The position numbers and the translations under genes were made by a program. 64,000 bases of DNA from Datisca glomerata (lineage: Eukaryota; Streptophyta; Magnoliopsida; Cucurbitales; Datiscaceae): the NCBI GenBank assembly GCA_003255025.1, contig QANY01006259.1, positions 1,233,664-1,297,663 on the forward strand, written 5' to 3'. The notes below the pieces were generated by a model. The model saw only the letters and a program-made list of their open reading frames with translations. It did not search any database and was not told where the DNA came from. Numbering within the stretch: the first letter of the stretch is position 1; every line of letters starts with the position of its first letter. Below are positions 32,815 through 44,881 of the stretch, one piece after another.

Positions 32815-33240
32815 TTTCCATTGTCGTTGCCACGACGTTCTCATTGTTGTTGCCACAACATTTTCCATTCTCAACATTTTACGTTCCCGTTGCCACAACA
32901 TTTCCCGTTCTCAATGTTTCTCATTCTCGTTGCCACAACGTTTCCCGATCTCATTGTGACAACGTTTCCCGTTCTCAATGTTTCCCATTCCCGTTGCCAC
33001 AACATTTCACTTTCCTGTTGCCACAACGTTTCCCGTTCTCAATGCTTCCCATTCCTGTTGCCACAACGTTTCCCATTCTCAACGTTTCCCACAATGTTCT
33101 CAACGATTCCCGTTCCCGTTGCCACAACATTTCCCATTCTCAACGATTCCATTCCCATCGTCATGCTTTTTCCATTTATGTCGCCATGACATTTCCGTTT
33201 ACATCATCATGACGTCTTCGTGGTCAGGACGTCTCCATTT
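32815..33240. repeat. Short degenerate array based on cgttgccacaacgtttccc
   Basis: Variants of cgttgccacaacgtttccc and gttctcaatgtttcccattc alternate about ten times. Reading frames are open in all three plus frames, a sign of repeat composition rather than coding. Confidence 0.85.
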
Positions 33241-34139
33241 TCATCATTTTTTCATCTTTTTTTCGTGCACTTTTGCATATAGAATAGGAAAGAGCTAGTC
33301 TTCAAAAAATATGCATATCAAAGTTTATATTTCCGTTCATCAACTGTTAAGAGATTTTTTATTTTTTATATCTTTAGAAAAGCTTAAATTCAAAATTTAA
33401 AAATTCATTCCCCATGCAATACATGCATCAAATCAGTTTGAATACCATTAACAACATTTCATGATATCCATAATAGGGTCAACCTATGAATTTTATCAAT
33501 ATAAATTGCCTAAACAGGATAAATGTAATTTCTATAATTACATTAAAGCATGGTAAAATTTAAACATGACGAGCCAGTTAATTATGCCCTACACAATTAG
33601 CGTAGAATTAATTTATACTAATTTAATATGTTTGAAAAAGTGTGTAATATATTTCTCAAGACATTGTACGGTATGCTCATGCAATTATTCAATTTTTATA
33701 TGTATTTAGAGGCAAAGCAATAATTTAAAAAAAAATACTTAGCCAGCAATTTGATGTCTTTTACATGTTTGCATGAGACGGCCCGTGCATTTGAAAGTGG
33801 TAGCATTGCCGTAGTTGAATTTTGAATGAGGTTGAACTAATTCATTTTCTGGAATTTTTTGTGAAAGCTTTGAAAGCTTGTGGATCAAATCTCACAATTT
33901 TAATGGAGACCATCATTGTGACTCTTGATTTTGAGAAAGTATGCAGACACGAGCTATGATGTTTGCAATTGAATCTTGAAACTCGTTCTTTGTCCAATAA
34001 TATTGATGCAAATAATTGCATTATTTTCCTAACATTAAGAGGACATCAAATAGCGTAGTTAATGAGAATTTTGAAATTTACTTGCATAATAATAATAACA
34101 TAAATAATCCTTCCCTTAAATTTCGTATTTATTGTGTAT

Positions 34140-34935
34140 TCGCTCCGCCATTTTTGGTTGTTCATAACTTGGCAAAATTGACTTGGAGGAGTTGAAGTGG
34201 GTCATTTGAAGGAGGGAGCATGCATTGGGCCTATGAGGAGCTGGGCTTGTCTCTGATGAGCTCACGGGTCGTGGACTGGTGGAGCTTAGGCGCAACTCTC
34301 AACTGGGTCTCGAACGGGTCGCGTTAGCGGGCTGCGCGGGTTGGGCTTGTCATGGCTTCGCTGGGCTGATCCACGGGCTAAGAGAGCTTTCCACTGGGCT
34401 CCTGAAGTCAGCCCTTCCCTAGGCGTGGGCTATTGACCGACGTGTTATGAACCAGGTAGGTTAACCAGGCGATTGGAAAATGGGTAGAGAAGATGCCTGC
34501 CGCCGGGCGGTGGCGCAAGGGGGCGTGTGTGGTGGTCTCCAGCGGCTGTTTTCGACTAGAAAAAGCTCTAAAATGATGGAGGTTTACGTCTAAACACATA
34601 TATGGGAGTTTTGGGTCTGAAAATTTATCCTTTTGATGTAGATCTGAGATACGAATTTCAGACATAAATAGATGGTTTTTCACAGCTCCTCCGCGAACTC
34701 GACGACTGTGGGCAGCACGAAAGCCTTCCATGGTGTAATTCTGGTGACCTGGAAGATGCTTCAGCCTTGGACTGGTTGTTGTTGATGTTGGTCATGCTTC
34801 GAGGCTGTCCATATTGCCACCAGCAGTTTCAGTTTTTTTTTTTTTTTGCTTGAAGCTTCCGTGGTGGCGATACTACCCCTTGCAGTTGGTGATGATGGCG
34901 GCGATCATTACCACAATTTTCCAGATTCGATTCTA
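34140..34935 (-). other. GC-richer non-repeat part of nested element, unassigned 107-codon frame
   Basis: This part is more GC-rich than its surroundings and lacks tandem repeats. On the minus strand a 107-codon frame at 34731-34408 begins MEGFRAAHSRRVRGGAV; I recognise no family. It could be leader sequence of the element or a captured host fragment. A shorter frame (MEEETKVELKWKMNRKK) lies nearer the primer site, at about 35130-35070, and may be a remnant of a gag start. Confidence that either is translated is low. Confidence 0.3.
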
Positions 34936-35191
34936 CGAATAGAATTAATAATAATTTTTTTTAAATAATAATTGTACAAAAGAAATATTTTAAACAAATA
35001 TGAATAATTTTACCGCTCTTCGCTTCCATTTTTTGTTCTATTTTGAGTTTTCGCCTGCTATCTTTTCCGTTCCTTCTTCCGATTCATCTTCCATTTCAAC
35101 TCCACTTTCGTTTCCTCTTCCATTGTTGAGGGGGCGTTTGATTTAGTTTTGAGTATTTTGAGGAGGGATTTCTTGAATTTTTCTCTCAACT

Positions 35192-35207
35192 CTCAATGAA
35201 AGCACCA
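35192..35207 (-). other. Primer-binding site of the nested element
   Basis: On the minus strand TGGTGCTTTCATTGAG starts two bases after the LTR end. The same motif is familiar next to many plant LTR elements. It fixes the element orientation as minus. Confidence 0.65.
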
Positions 35208-35209
35208 AA

Positions 35210-35789
35210 TGTAAAGGAAAACATTCACCATCTTTGATAATCAGTCGTGAATTTCCTACATCATAATATAAAAATATAGAGAATAATTTAGAAAGTGAGT
35301 GAGAGAATAAAGATATCATAATTTACTTGAAAACCCCTTAAAGGGAAGAAAACCCACGGAAAGACTTTAATAGTATTTCATTATGGAGAAATGATTTACA
35401 AGGCTAAAGTAACCTGCATAGTCAACTTGAATCTTATGGGTGTTGAGAGTTGTTGTCTTCTGTCTGGAGTTACATCATACCTTTATTTATAGGTCTTCAT
35501 ATAATCTGATACAGTTTATCTAGTTCTATATAAAAATATGATCAACAGAATATTATCTGAGATCTAGTTTATCAACAATAACAACAACTTGAATCTTGAT
35601 CATCTGATCAATCCAATGGTCTTGATTAGCTTCACTTTGGCTTGCCATGTCAGCAATCCATGTGCTTTCATCTGATTGGTCTATTCTTCATAACTACCAA
35701 GTTGATCCTATGATTATCATTCTATCTTCTCCTCGATGGAGTCCTCGATCTAGATCTTGCCACGTGTCTTGTGAAATTTTGCTTGTACA
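35210..35789 (-). repeat. 5' LTR of the nested element
   Basis: Starts TGTACAAGC and ends CTTTACA on the minus strand; 580 bases; about 90 percent alike with the left LTR by eye, so the insertion is not recent. Confidence 0.85.
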
Positions 35790-36530
35790 TGGTTAATTCA
35801 CATTGAGTTTATTTTGCACCCCTCAAAGGCCTTATCCTCATATTCATTAATTGAGTTGATGACAAAAATATCTCATTATCAAATTTTTAAGAAAATCATT
35901 CATGCATAAAAATAAAACTCAAGATTAAGAGTAAAAGGTAAAGAAGAAGAAACACACACACGCACATGCACACACACACACGCACACGCACACACACACA
36001 CACATATATTATGAAAAAGAAAACAAGAGCATATACTATATGAGTATGGATGAGAGAAGATATATATTGTTAGCTAATGTGCAAGAAATTTAAACTACCT
36101 TAAGAAAAAAAATAGGAGAAGATGAAAGATGAATAGAAATGAAGACTCTCTTTTTCTCTCTCTCTCTCTCTTAGAAAGTGTCTACTATTTTCTCACACAC
36201 TCCCCTTCTCTCTCAAGACCTTTCTTCGTCTCTCTAAAATCACATCTATTTCTCACTCTCCAATCCTCCCTTCAAGTGAAGATCCCCCCCCTCCCCTCCC
36301 TATTTATAGGCAAAATTAAGGTAAGGCTTCTTCTCCTTATGCTCCCTTTTTATTTTTTTAGTACTTAAATTTTTTTTCTTATATTTTTAGTCCCTAGTAT
36401 ATTTATCTATTTTAGACATTGGGCTTTTTTGTTTTTCAAAAAATCACACATTGTCATAGACTAGTAAATAGGCTAATAAGCAAAATGTGTATATATAAAT
36501 TATTGGACTAGACAAAATACGGTATCTACA
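35790..36530 (-). mobile_element. Gypsy 3' LTR, proximal part
   Basis: Matches 43913-44647 of the complete LTR, including gagttgatgacaaaaatatctc, a CA microsatellite (35950-36004), CT tracts (36145-36175) and the end ggtatctaca. It starts TGTAGATACC on the minus strand at 36530, right beside the PPT. Confidence 0.87.
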
Positions 36531-36544
36531 GCTGCCCTCCTTTG
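36531..36544 (-). other. Polypurine tract of the gypsy element
   Basis: On the minus strand caaaggagggcagc runs straight into TGTAGATACC. This is the classic plus-strand primer position and confirms minus orientation. Confidence 0.85.
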
Positions 36545-36639
36545 TTCAACCTTCTAAACTTAGAAGGTGTACAAATGTTAGATACATATTTTGATCAGTA
36601 TGAGAAAATGTTATATGGAATAGGAGAATAGAAACCTCG

Positions 36640-37300
36640 CTGATTTGGGCTCTATGAAATGACAGAATTATGAAATAGACCTCGATAAACATAGGCTTCG
36701 ACCTCGACTCAATTTAGGTTTGATTTAACCAAATTTATTGAAATGGACCAAGTGCTGACACTGGGCTTTGACCTTAACAAAGTCGGGTGTGATTTAACCA
36801 AAGATATTTGAAAGAGAAATGGACCTGGAACAGGCTTCGACCTCGACTCAATTCAGGTTCAATTTAACCGAATGTTTTGAAATAGACCAGGTACTGACAC
36901 CAGTCTTCGACCAGGACAAAGTCAGGTTTGATTTAACCAAATATATTTGAAAGGGAAACGGACTTGGAATAGGCTTCAACCTCGACTCAATTCGGGTTCA
37001 ATTTAACAGAATATTTTGAAATGGACCAGGCGCTGACACCGGGCTTCGACCGCGATAAAGTTAGGTTCAATTAACCAAAGATATTTGAAAGGGAAATGGA
37101 CCTGGGACAGGCTTCGACATTGACTCAATTCAGATTCCATTTAATCAGATATTTTGAAATGGACCAGGCACTGACACCGGGCTTCGACCGTAATAAATTT
37201 AGGTTTGATTTAACCAAAGATATTTGAAAGAGAAACGGACATGGAACAGGCTTCCACCTCGACTCAATTCAGGTTTGATTTAACCAGATTAATAGATTAT
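36640..37300. repeat. 139-bp tandem array, about 4.7 units
   Basis: The word acctcgactc (or acattgactc) recurs at 36701, 36840, 36979, 37117 and 37256. Each unit contains two sub-repeats around gacctcgactcaattcagg and gcttcgaccgcgataaagtt, both followed by ttgatttaacc, so the unit itself is an old duplication of a ~70-base motif. Confidence 0.92.
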
Positions 37301-39649
37301 GAAGTTGACTTATGCAAGCCTTATATAACAACAAAAGCTAGATTAATGCAAGCTTTAAATGTGAAAATTCATGCTTGGATTTTGAAAGAATATCACTAAA
37401 TGATTCATGCACTTGAATTATGTCAAAACAACTAATGTGATGCATGTCTATGCATTGCAAGATAATGATTTTCAATGCACGATATGCATGATTTTGAACG
37501 CTTATAAGAAAATTATTTGAAGATTTTTTGAAGTTCACTAACGTGGCCTTTGATTTTGAATGGATGCTCTTAATGGTTTGAAACTGAAGCAACTAGTATG
37601 ATGTATGTTTATAAAATTCTCGACTTATATTAGAAGTGGGATGATCATGATAGTATGAACAATATGCATGACAGTGAGCATTTAAGATAATCTTGTGATG
37701 TTTTTTAAATGGGCCATTGTAGTCACCTCCATCATCCTTTAAACAGTCGTTCAGACTAGGATCATAGATTAACATGAGATATTGAGCATATGATAGAGAA
37801 AACGGTGTGCCCTTTGTACCAGATCATGCCCCAATATTCAGTTTTTTGTCAATGGTAGAAAAACAAACGATTTCCCATTTGTTCATCTGATTCTCTTCAC
37901 TTGTACATATCATATTGTTTTGCAGCTACATTCCCCTTCTTGTTCATGCCGTCTTTTCAGATAACTTCAAATCTTCTTATATATGTACATGTTGACATTT
38001 GTCCCTCCTCTTTTCTTTGACCAATGATGCTCTTTCAAGTTTTCACCATAACCAGAAACTCTTTTTTCCATTATGCATTTTCAAGTTTTCACCATGCCCC
38101 CAACATCTTTTTTGTGCCAAAAGTCATGCTCTTAAGTAAATTCAAGAGTTTACAATGTCATCTAAATGCTCTAGATGTTAGAGGAAAGAAATGGAGATAG
38201 TAAGAATGATAGAGTGAATATTATGAATAAAGGCTTTTTATTGACAAAAAAGCTGATAAATAAGGATTTGAAGAGGTTATGAGAAAACAAGTTGTGGAAT
38301 AAGATTTTCTCAGTTTCGAAACGACTCTTTTGAGAATTAAAGCATTTTAACATACTGTTTTTCTCACTCAGAGTGATCATCCTTTCCTTCTTTTACTTTT
38401 CCTTTTTTTCTTCTTTTTTTTCTTTTTCTTCTTTTGATAGGTGATGTCTTGCAGATGATAGATATATTAAGATATTAACTTATTTAAAGCAATACTCTTA
38501 TTGTAGATAAATCTTCTTGATCTGGAGAGGACTTTCATTTGGGTTGTAATGTAGGCTACGGTTTATAGGTTGTCAAAAGAAAGGGTATCAAAAGCTCAAA
38601 ACTCATCTAAAAAGAATATGTCTAAACCAATGATTCGTTGAGGATTTTGCCAAACCCAGACTGCCCCAGTGTGAGTTTTTGACATTTTATCTTGAGTAAT
38701 CAAAATTAGATAGTTATGTATGAACTTTTTGCAACAACTACCACCAGCCTGGGAACATTCATTTAGAATTTTAGTTGAACAAATTTCTCCGAATGTAAGA
38801 GAACACTCTAAAAAATATCACAAGACTCACTTGATTTTGACCCTTTTTTTGCATTTACTATATTTTTTTTCTTGATTAATTTTTGCTTTTGTCCTTTTCT
38901 TTTACACCAGTTTGAGAAATTTTTCACCTTTTGAGACATATATATTGACAAAAATAATAAATGCCCCAGTGTAGGGAGTGATCATTGGCTGGGTGTCATG
39001 AAATGAAGATTCTTTTTAGGCTCAATTGGGCTTGCAATTGGTAAAAGTGTTTGGGATTGCAAAAAGAATGCCTCTCCATCATTTTCAATCAGAAGTAAAT
39101 TCAACAAGAACATGATCTCAGATAAGGATAACACCTTTTTATAAAGTCTTTATTCACCAGAAATAAAATTATTCTTACTTGTATTTGTCTCTTTACTGAA
39201 AATAAGATCGTCAAAGCTATATTTGATACTGCTTATGCGTTTATTCTCAAAATCATCATTTCTAATCTGGGTTGGTTTTTTGGGTGAAAGGAAAGAAATG
39301 AGAGATATGCAAGAGTATGATGTCAATGAATGAAGAACTGGAAATGCATTTATTAACTTTGAAATAAGCAAACATACAAATAAGACAAAAAACTAGAATT
39401 GAAAGTAGGAGATGACTAAAAATAGACGAAACACGATAAGAAGATGTATGACAAAAGTTTCTCCGATATTGGGTAGAGATTTGAGAAATTTGACATTAGC
39501 TCGTCACTCTTGAAAGTCCCTAAAAAGCAATAGAAATTCTATGATACCTCAATTATTGAACTTATAGTCAGGACAAAAATGATATATGAAAACATCGATA
39601 TATTGTAACCATTAAAACATTCACTGTATCAAGTTGTTCCATTATCACA
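37301..39649. other. Non-coding remnant of the gypsy interior
   Basis: I see no protein family in either strand. The A/G-rich tract (minus strand) near 38390-38430 resembles the purine-rich stretch often seen just after pol in this kind of element. Short frames here are not convincing. Confidence 0.5.
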
Positions 39650-41307
39650 TGAAGAGATACGTTCCACAAAATTTACCATGGCATTCCCATGCTCTGGTGG
39701 AGAGTTAGGGCTAGTTATTAGTTGTCATGAGCTTTCTTGAAGTTTAGCCAACCTACTTTGATTAACATCTGGACTCTCGCTTCCAACATTGTGTAATTTT
39801 TAGTTGAATGTCCCATTGCCCCTACATGATAATCACATCGAGTAGTTGGATTGTACCATCTAAGATATGGTGGCTGGAGAGGCTCGTAAAGGACCGGCAC
39901 TAACTGGTTATTCTATATTAATTACGTTGCTAATTCTGTATTGGATATCAGAATGGTCGTATTGGATAAACCGTTGGTTATTCCTATTTTCCCTTTGAGG
40001 TTGGTCAACTCGACCTACATTTTGCTGATGAGTTAGTGGTCTCAGATAAGATATTGGGTTATTTCAAAATGTTGGTTGTTGGGAATGATAATTGCATGGC
40101 ACTAGGGGGTATTAGCCACACACGAGGTCGTGGATTTGGGTTATTCAATGTACTTTGAAAGGCATGATCCGGGGTTCACAACTTGTGATGCGTACCCAAA
40201 ATTGATCATATGTACCTCTCCTTCTTTTCATTTCGATGGCAACCCACTTTCCGTAGAGGATGCTTCTGACAGAGCTCCTGGAATTCTACCACTTTTATCC
40301 CACATTCTATTCTTTCACTAATGACTATAATATCAAAAAAGTCGTTTGGAGCATTTCCAATCATTCTATCATGAAGACCTCAAGGTATTGATGAACATTC
40401 TAGCTATTTTTTGACAAGGCAGGTTATACTTGATAAGCTAATTCCCTCGACCTTTGAGCATATTCCTTAAAGCTTTTAGTATTCTTTTGTTTCAACCTTT
40501 GCATATCAAAATAATTAGAACCCATGTCCATATTGTACTTGTATTGTCTCAAAAAAGGGTCAAGTTAGTCTTTACATCTCTGACTATGTTGACCATCCAA
40601 CTGGATGTGTCAGCGAGATGCAACCCCCAATCAAACTGTCTTGAGAAAAAGTATATCAACAACTTATTATCATGCTTGCATGTAGTCATTTTTCTGCAAT
40701 ACATAATAAGGTGACTCCTCAGGTATGTACTGCATCATACCTTTCAAACTCATGAAGTTTGAATTTGTAAGGGATGGTTATATCTAGGACTAGACATAAT
40801 TGGGTGGCATCAATGGTACCGTATGCATATGTTCCTTCAATAGCACACAACCTCTCTTCTAGAAAATCTAACTTATCACTCGTCAGTAGAATTTCGCTTA
40901 GATTGATAACGAGCTTCTGCACTTTAGGGTCATCAAGATCAGGTATGATGATTCAATCATTATCATATTTTCTTGTGGTCAGGTGCCACTGTTGGGGTGT
41001 CATTCCCAAATTTTCTTGAATGCATCAATTCTTGGGAACTTGGGAACATGTAGTGCTGCACATTTAATTGTATTGATGGAGCATGGAATTGGTCTGTCTA
41101 ATGGCATTAGTAGAATGGAGTGAATCCAGGAGGGAAAAGTGGAGTATCGATGTTGATCTCATAGTGATGGAACCCTTTTGCGGATTTTCAAGACATGTTT
41201 TTCCTTTGTTGGTGGCGACAAGTTCCAGGACTCTGACCATTTGTTTTTTCAGCTTCCAAATTTCTTGTTTCATTATCTCTTGTGATTGCTTTTTCTTGTT
41301 CATCCAT
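39650..41307 (-). pseudogene. Ty3/gypsy gag remnant
   Basis: Capsid polyprotein of the retrotransposon. Start near 41307 (MDEQEK) or 41303. In order: a Lys/Glu-rich coiled N-terminal part, then after a frameshift PLFPPGFTP, a proline motif typical of this gag type; then 40922-40719 with FLEERLCAIEGTYAYGTIDA and DITIPYKFKLHEFERY, the conserved start of the retrotransposon gag domain; degraded core to about 40300; and 39900-39718 with PPYLRWYNPTTRCDYH, GAMGHSTKN and VGWLNFKK. The knuckle CDYHVGAMGHSTKNY has lost its last Cys (Tyr). NPLPEHGN follows. Frameshifts and stops are many. It is clearly non-functional. Confidence 0.8.
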
Positions 41308-42341
41308 GATTCTAGCTTGAGATTATGCTTTTTAAGGATAATGGAGGCGCACCCAATATGTTTTCCTTTTCTCTTTCATTTTTATTCAATTTTTTTAAAA
41401 CGAAAAAAAAAACTACATTAGCATATGCATGAGGGAAATAAAGAAACTATAATGCATGAAGGAATGAAAGAAATTTCAATGCATGAAAAAGTAAATAAAT
41501 CCTATAAAATAATGAAGCAAATGATGAACCTATGATGCATGTATTAAAGTTAAACTTATAATGCACAAAAGAAATAATGAAATTTATGATGCATGAAATG
41601 AAGAATTATATACAAATCATGAGTTTAGAAAAAATGTTGATGGATGGAGTTGATGACAATTTTAAAAGATGGAGGGAAATAAGATTTACACCCAAAAATT
41701 CATTGTACTTGTATGCCAAAATAATAATAATAATAATCAACGATGAAAACGATACATTTATTGTGGTGATAATGATGATGATGAGGAGGATGATAATGAC
41801 CATGATGACTCGATTAAAAAAATTGAAAACAAATTATGAAAAATATCAAGTACCACATAAATGTTCAACATGACCTACCTAACACAATTGGAGTCCCTAG
41901 GATTTGGTTTTGATTGCTCATTATGGGAAGCTTTAAGGTTGTCTAGATATGTGTAGTTAGGGTCTAAAACTCTTAAAAGGCTCTCAGGTTGTCCACATTG
42001 TTATCCAAATGGAGTAACAGAGGCCCCAAACGGTATCCCGAAAGGGTCGACTTGAGTGAGAACTTTCATGAGCTTGCACAAGAACCTCAATTCCATGAAG
42101 GCATTCCACCACTTATTATCTCTAATCCTCAAGGGAAAGCCCGTGTTGGGTCTAGTGTATGTGTGTGAATTAGAAATTATGTAAAGTGAATCACAAAAAA
42201 TAAACTATACACAACTACAAGCATGAATAAGAAAAATGATGAATCAAATAAACAAACAAAGAACCACCCAAAAAGGATAGGATATGTTAAAAATTTTGGC
42301 TTGGCTCTCTATCAGTCTAAAAATAGTTAGACCGATTGTGT

Positions 42342-42361
42342 CCCCAGTGGAGTCGCAAAGC
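42342..42361 (-). other. Primer-binding region of the gypsy element
   Basis: On the minus strand gctttgcgactccactgggg follows directly after the LTR end CGTTGCGACA. The motif GCGACTCCACTGGGGA is familiar beside LTRs of large plant gypsy elements; I do not assign the tRNA. Confidence 0.65.
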
Positions 42362-44249
42362 TGTCGCAACGTGCCTGCAAAGCGGAACGGCGATTGAAAA
42401 AATCATTCTTGAAGAAAATAAATTTGGAGTCGCCATCAATCATTTTAGGGTGCGATTGATCACCCAATTTTAAAATAAAAATTTTGGTAGATGAAAACTC
42501 AAAGTGGTTCGGGAGTCATTTATGTGTGGGGAAGGTACTATCATCCTACAACACCCATTGTTAAAATGACTATCCAAATTTAATCAAATGCTATCTAAAT
42601 TATATTTTAAAATAAGATTAAAGAAATTCATTTTTAGATGTCCAATTTTGTACATTTTGCATCATAAAAATGAACAAAATAAATTACCTTTCATGGGTGG
42701 TATAAAAACCATTTGAAAAATTATTTTTTATTATTTTATATATTTTTTAAAATCAAAGCATTATTGGAGTTACTCTCGGTATACTAAAAAATAAATTTGG
42801 TGTCACAAAAATTCCAAAGTCGGTCATCGGATTTTTTATAGTGAACTTAATAATGAAATTAACCAATTGAAACCTAATTGTTATGATTTTAAATCATACA
42901 TATATGAACATTAGTTCGAATGATAAGGGAATTGGACGAGAAATACATTATAAACATAACAATATGACAATAGTACATAAATAAAGAAGAAATAAGAAGG
43001 GATAACAATTATAAAGGAAAAAAAAAGAATAATGAAAAGAAATGTTAAAGATGATAAAAAATTTATGATAAATTTAAAGAAAGTGTGTATAGTAAAAAGA
43101 AATGAATAATATTTGAAACACGTAAAAATGATACATAAAAAAATAAATTAGAACACACGAAATAATGGAACAAAAAAAGATAAAACAAAAAATAAATAAA
43201 TAGCAACCAACAAATAAATAAAAAGGACAGGTCATATCCTGTCTACAGAAGGTTTCACCATCTGTTCTATTAAACAGAGGGAATCACTCTCTATTAAACA
43301 AAAGAGGGTGATGTCACCCTTTTTCTTAAATAAGTAATAATAATAATTATATTATTATATATAAATCAATATTTATAGATTAATTTATGAAAAGTATTTA
43401 ATTTCATAATTAGCACATGTAATTATATAGTTAGTAAGAATATATCATTTTTGACTAAATGGTCTACTAATTATCATTTTTCTTTCTTCTCTCATTGCTA
43501 ATCAAATGGCAAAGAAATGATCATGGATAGTAACTAGTTCAAATAAGTGTCATTAAAAAAAATCAATAAACTTTCAAAATTGAATATTTTTTGTTTGGGA
43601 TATACGTATATTATTTTTTTATTTTGGATTACTTAGTTCACTAATTACCATTTTTTCTTCCTCTCTTCATTGTTAGAAATGATAATGGATGGTAACTAGT
43701 TCAAACAAGTGTCATAAAATAACAACAAGATCTAAAAAATGAAAAGACTTATGAGAAAATTTTTAATTTCAAAGCTTAAATGTTTGTATGAGTTTTATAT
43801 AAATGTTTAGCTCTCTATTTTATACATTTTTATGTATGAAAAATTATCATAAGAAATTTTTATAAAAAAATGTACACTTTCAACCCATTAAAGGGTTTAT
43901 TCACATAAAGTTTATTTTACACCTCTCAAAGGCATCATTCTCATACTTATTTATTGAGTTGATGACAAAAATATCTCATTATCAAGTTTATAAGAAAATC
44001 ATTAATGCATAAATATAAAACTCAAGATTAAAAATAAAAGGTGAAGAAGAAGAAACAAACACACACATTCACACACACAGATATATACATATATTATGAA
44101 AAGGGAAACAAGAGCATATACTATATGATTATAAATAAGAGAGGATGAAGAATGATGAGAAAGATACATATTGTTAGCTAGTTTGCAAGAAATTTAAATT
44201 ATCATAAGAAAAAATTTGGAGAAGATGAAAGATGAATAGGAATGAAGAC

Positions 44250-44298
<49 letters not shown>

Positions 44299-44299
44299 N

Positions 44300-44346
<47 letters not shown>

Positions 44347-44647
44347 AAAGTCTCATATTTTCTCACACTCTCCCTCTCTCTCAAAACCTCTCTTTCTCTC
44401 TCTAAAATCACATTTCTTTCTCGCTCTCAAAATTAGTGTTACACTTTTTCTCTTTTAGTCCTTATACTCCCTTTTATTTTTTTAGTCCTAGAACTTTTTT
44501 CTTATATTTTTAGTCTCTAGTTTATTTATCTATTCTAGACATTGGGTTTTTTTATATTTTCCACACATTGTCTTAGACTAGTACATAGGCTAATAAATAA
44601 AATTTATATATTTCAATTATTGGACCGGACAAAATACGGTATCTACA
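42362..44647 (-). mobile_element. Complete 5' LTR of the gypsy element (2,286 bp)
   Basis: On the minus strand it runs TGTAGATACC to GTTGCGACA. It includes a TATA-like ctcctatttata counterpart lost here, CT and CA microsatellites, a pair of inverted words agagggtgatgtcaccctt (43305-43323), and an AT-rich right part. It provides the reference for the interrupted 3' LTR and for the fragment at 1-285. Flanking bases at 44648 are agaac; the partner duplication is not recoverable because the other LTR end is lost. Confidence 0.85.
44253..44344. repeat. (CT)n microsatellite with one ambiguous base
   Basis: About 90 bases of pure CT with an N at 44299. The Leu/Ser-only frame through it is meaningless. 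The N probably marks uncertain repeat length. Confidence 0.97.
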
Positions 44648-44881
44648 AGAACCCTCTATTTATGCCACCCATTGGCAACAATGTATAATATTGTATAGTT
44701 AAACTATTGCACAAAGAATTCAATTTTGTTCCTTATTTCTGTAAGTGCACCCAACCACAAACTATAGTAAACTCAAACATGAGCATACACTTTTTCAATA
44801 TTTTTACTAAATTACACAATTTCAATCAATGATTAGAGTGGTATTTAGAAACCAGGTTAAGCATGTCAAGGAAGAAAATAC
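44648..44881. other. Spacer, possibly intron of the HDH fragment
   Basis: No coding sequence. It lies on the downstream (minus-strand) side of the histidinol dehydrogenase exon and begins with a possible GT splice donor at 44881-44880. Confidence 0.4.

Larger units (their letters stand above)
28694..35789 (-). mobile_element. Nested non-autonomous LTR element (7.1 kb) inside the gypsy LTR
   Basis: Two LTRs of 577 and 580 bases flank a 5.9-kb interior with no gag or pol. Both LTRs start TG and end CA on either strand. A primer site at the right LTR and a PPT-like tract at the left LTR set the orientation to minus. The insertion splits the host LTR between aaagggtt and aattcaca; uninterrupted sequence in the right LTR reads aaagggtttattcaca. 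The flanks gggtt (28689-28693) and tggtt (35790-35794) are a probable 5-bp target-site duplication with one change. Size and lack of coding sequence fit a large retrotransposon derivative (LARD). Confidence 0.8.
36531..42361 (-). mobile_element. Internal region of the Ty3/gypsy element (gag kept, pol lost)
   Basis: The 5.8-kb interior holds, in minus order, the primer site, a gag pseudogene (41307-39650), about 2.3 kb without recognisable coding (39650-37300, including an A/G-rich tract at 38390-38430), a 139-bp tandem array and the PPT. There is no RT, RNase H or integrase motif, so the element is a deletion derivative. Large LTRs, tandem repeats next to the 3' LTR and the gag type point to the Tat/Ogre side of Ty3/gypsy; this is inference. 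Confidence 0.75.

Noticed and set aside
32645..33298. Overlapping plus-strand frames of 104, 180, 160 and 106 codons
   Set aside because: Three frames are open over the same tandem repeats, with His/Ser/Phe-rich composition, on the strand opposite to the element. They are by-products of repeats.
28694..35789. Plus orientation for the nested element
   Set aside because: On the plus strand there is no purine tract before the right LTR and no tRNA-like site after the left LTR. On the minus strand both are in place.
44242..44436. 64-codon Leu/Ser frame
   Set aside because: It is only the (CT)n microsatellite and crosses an ambiguous base.
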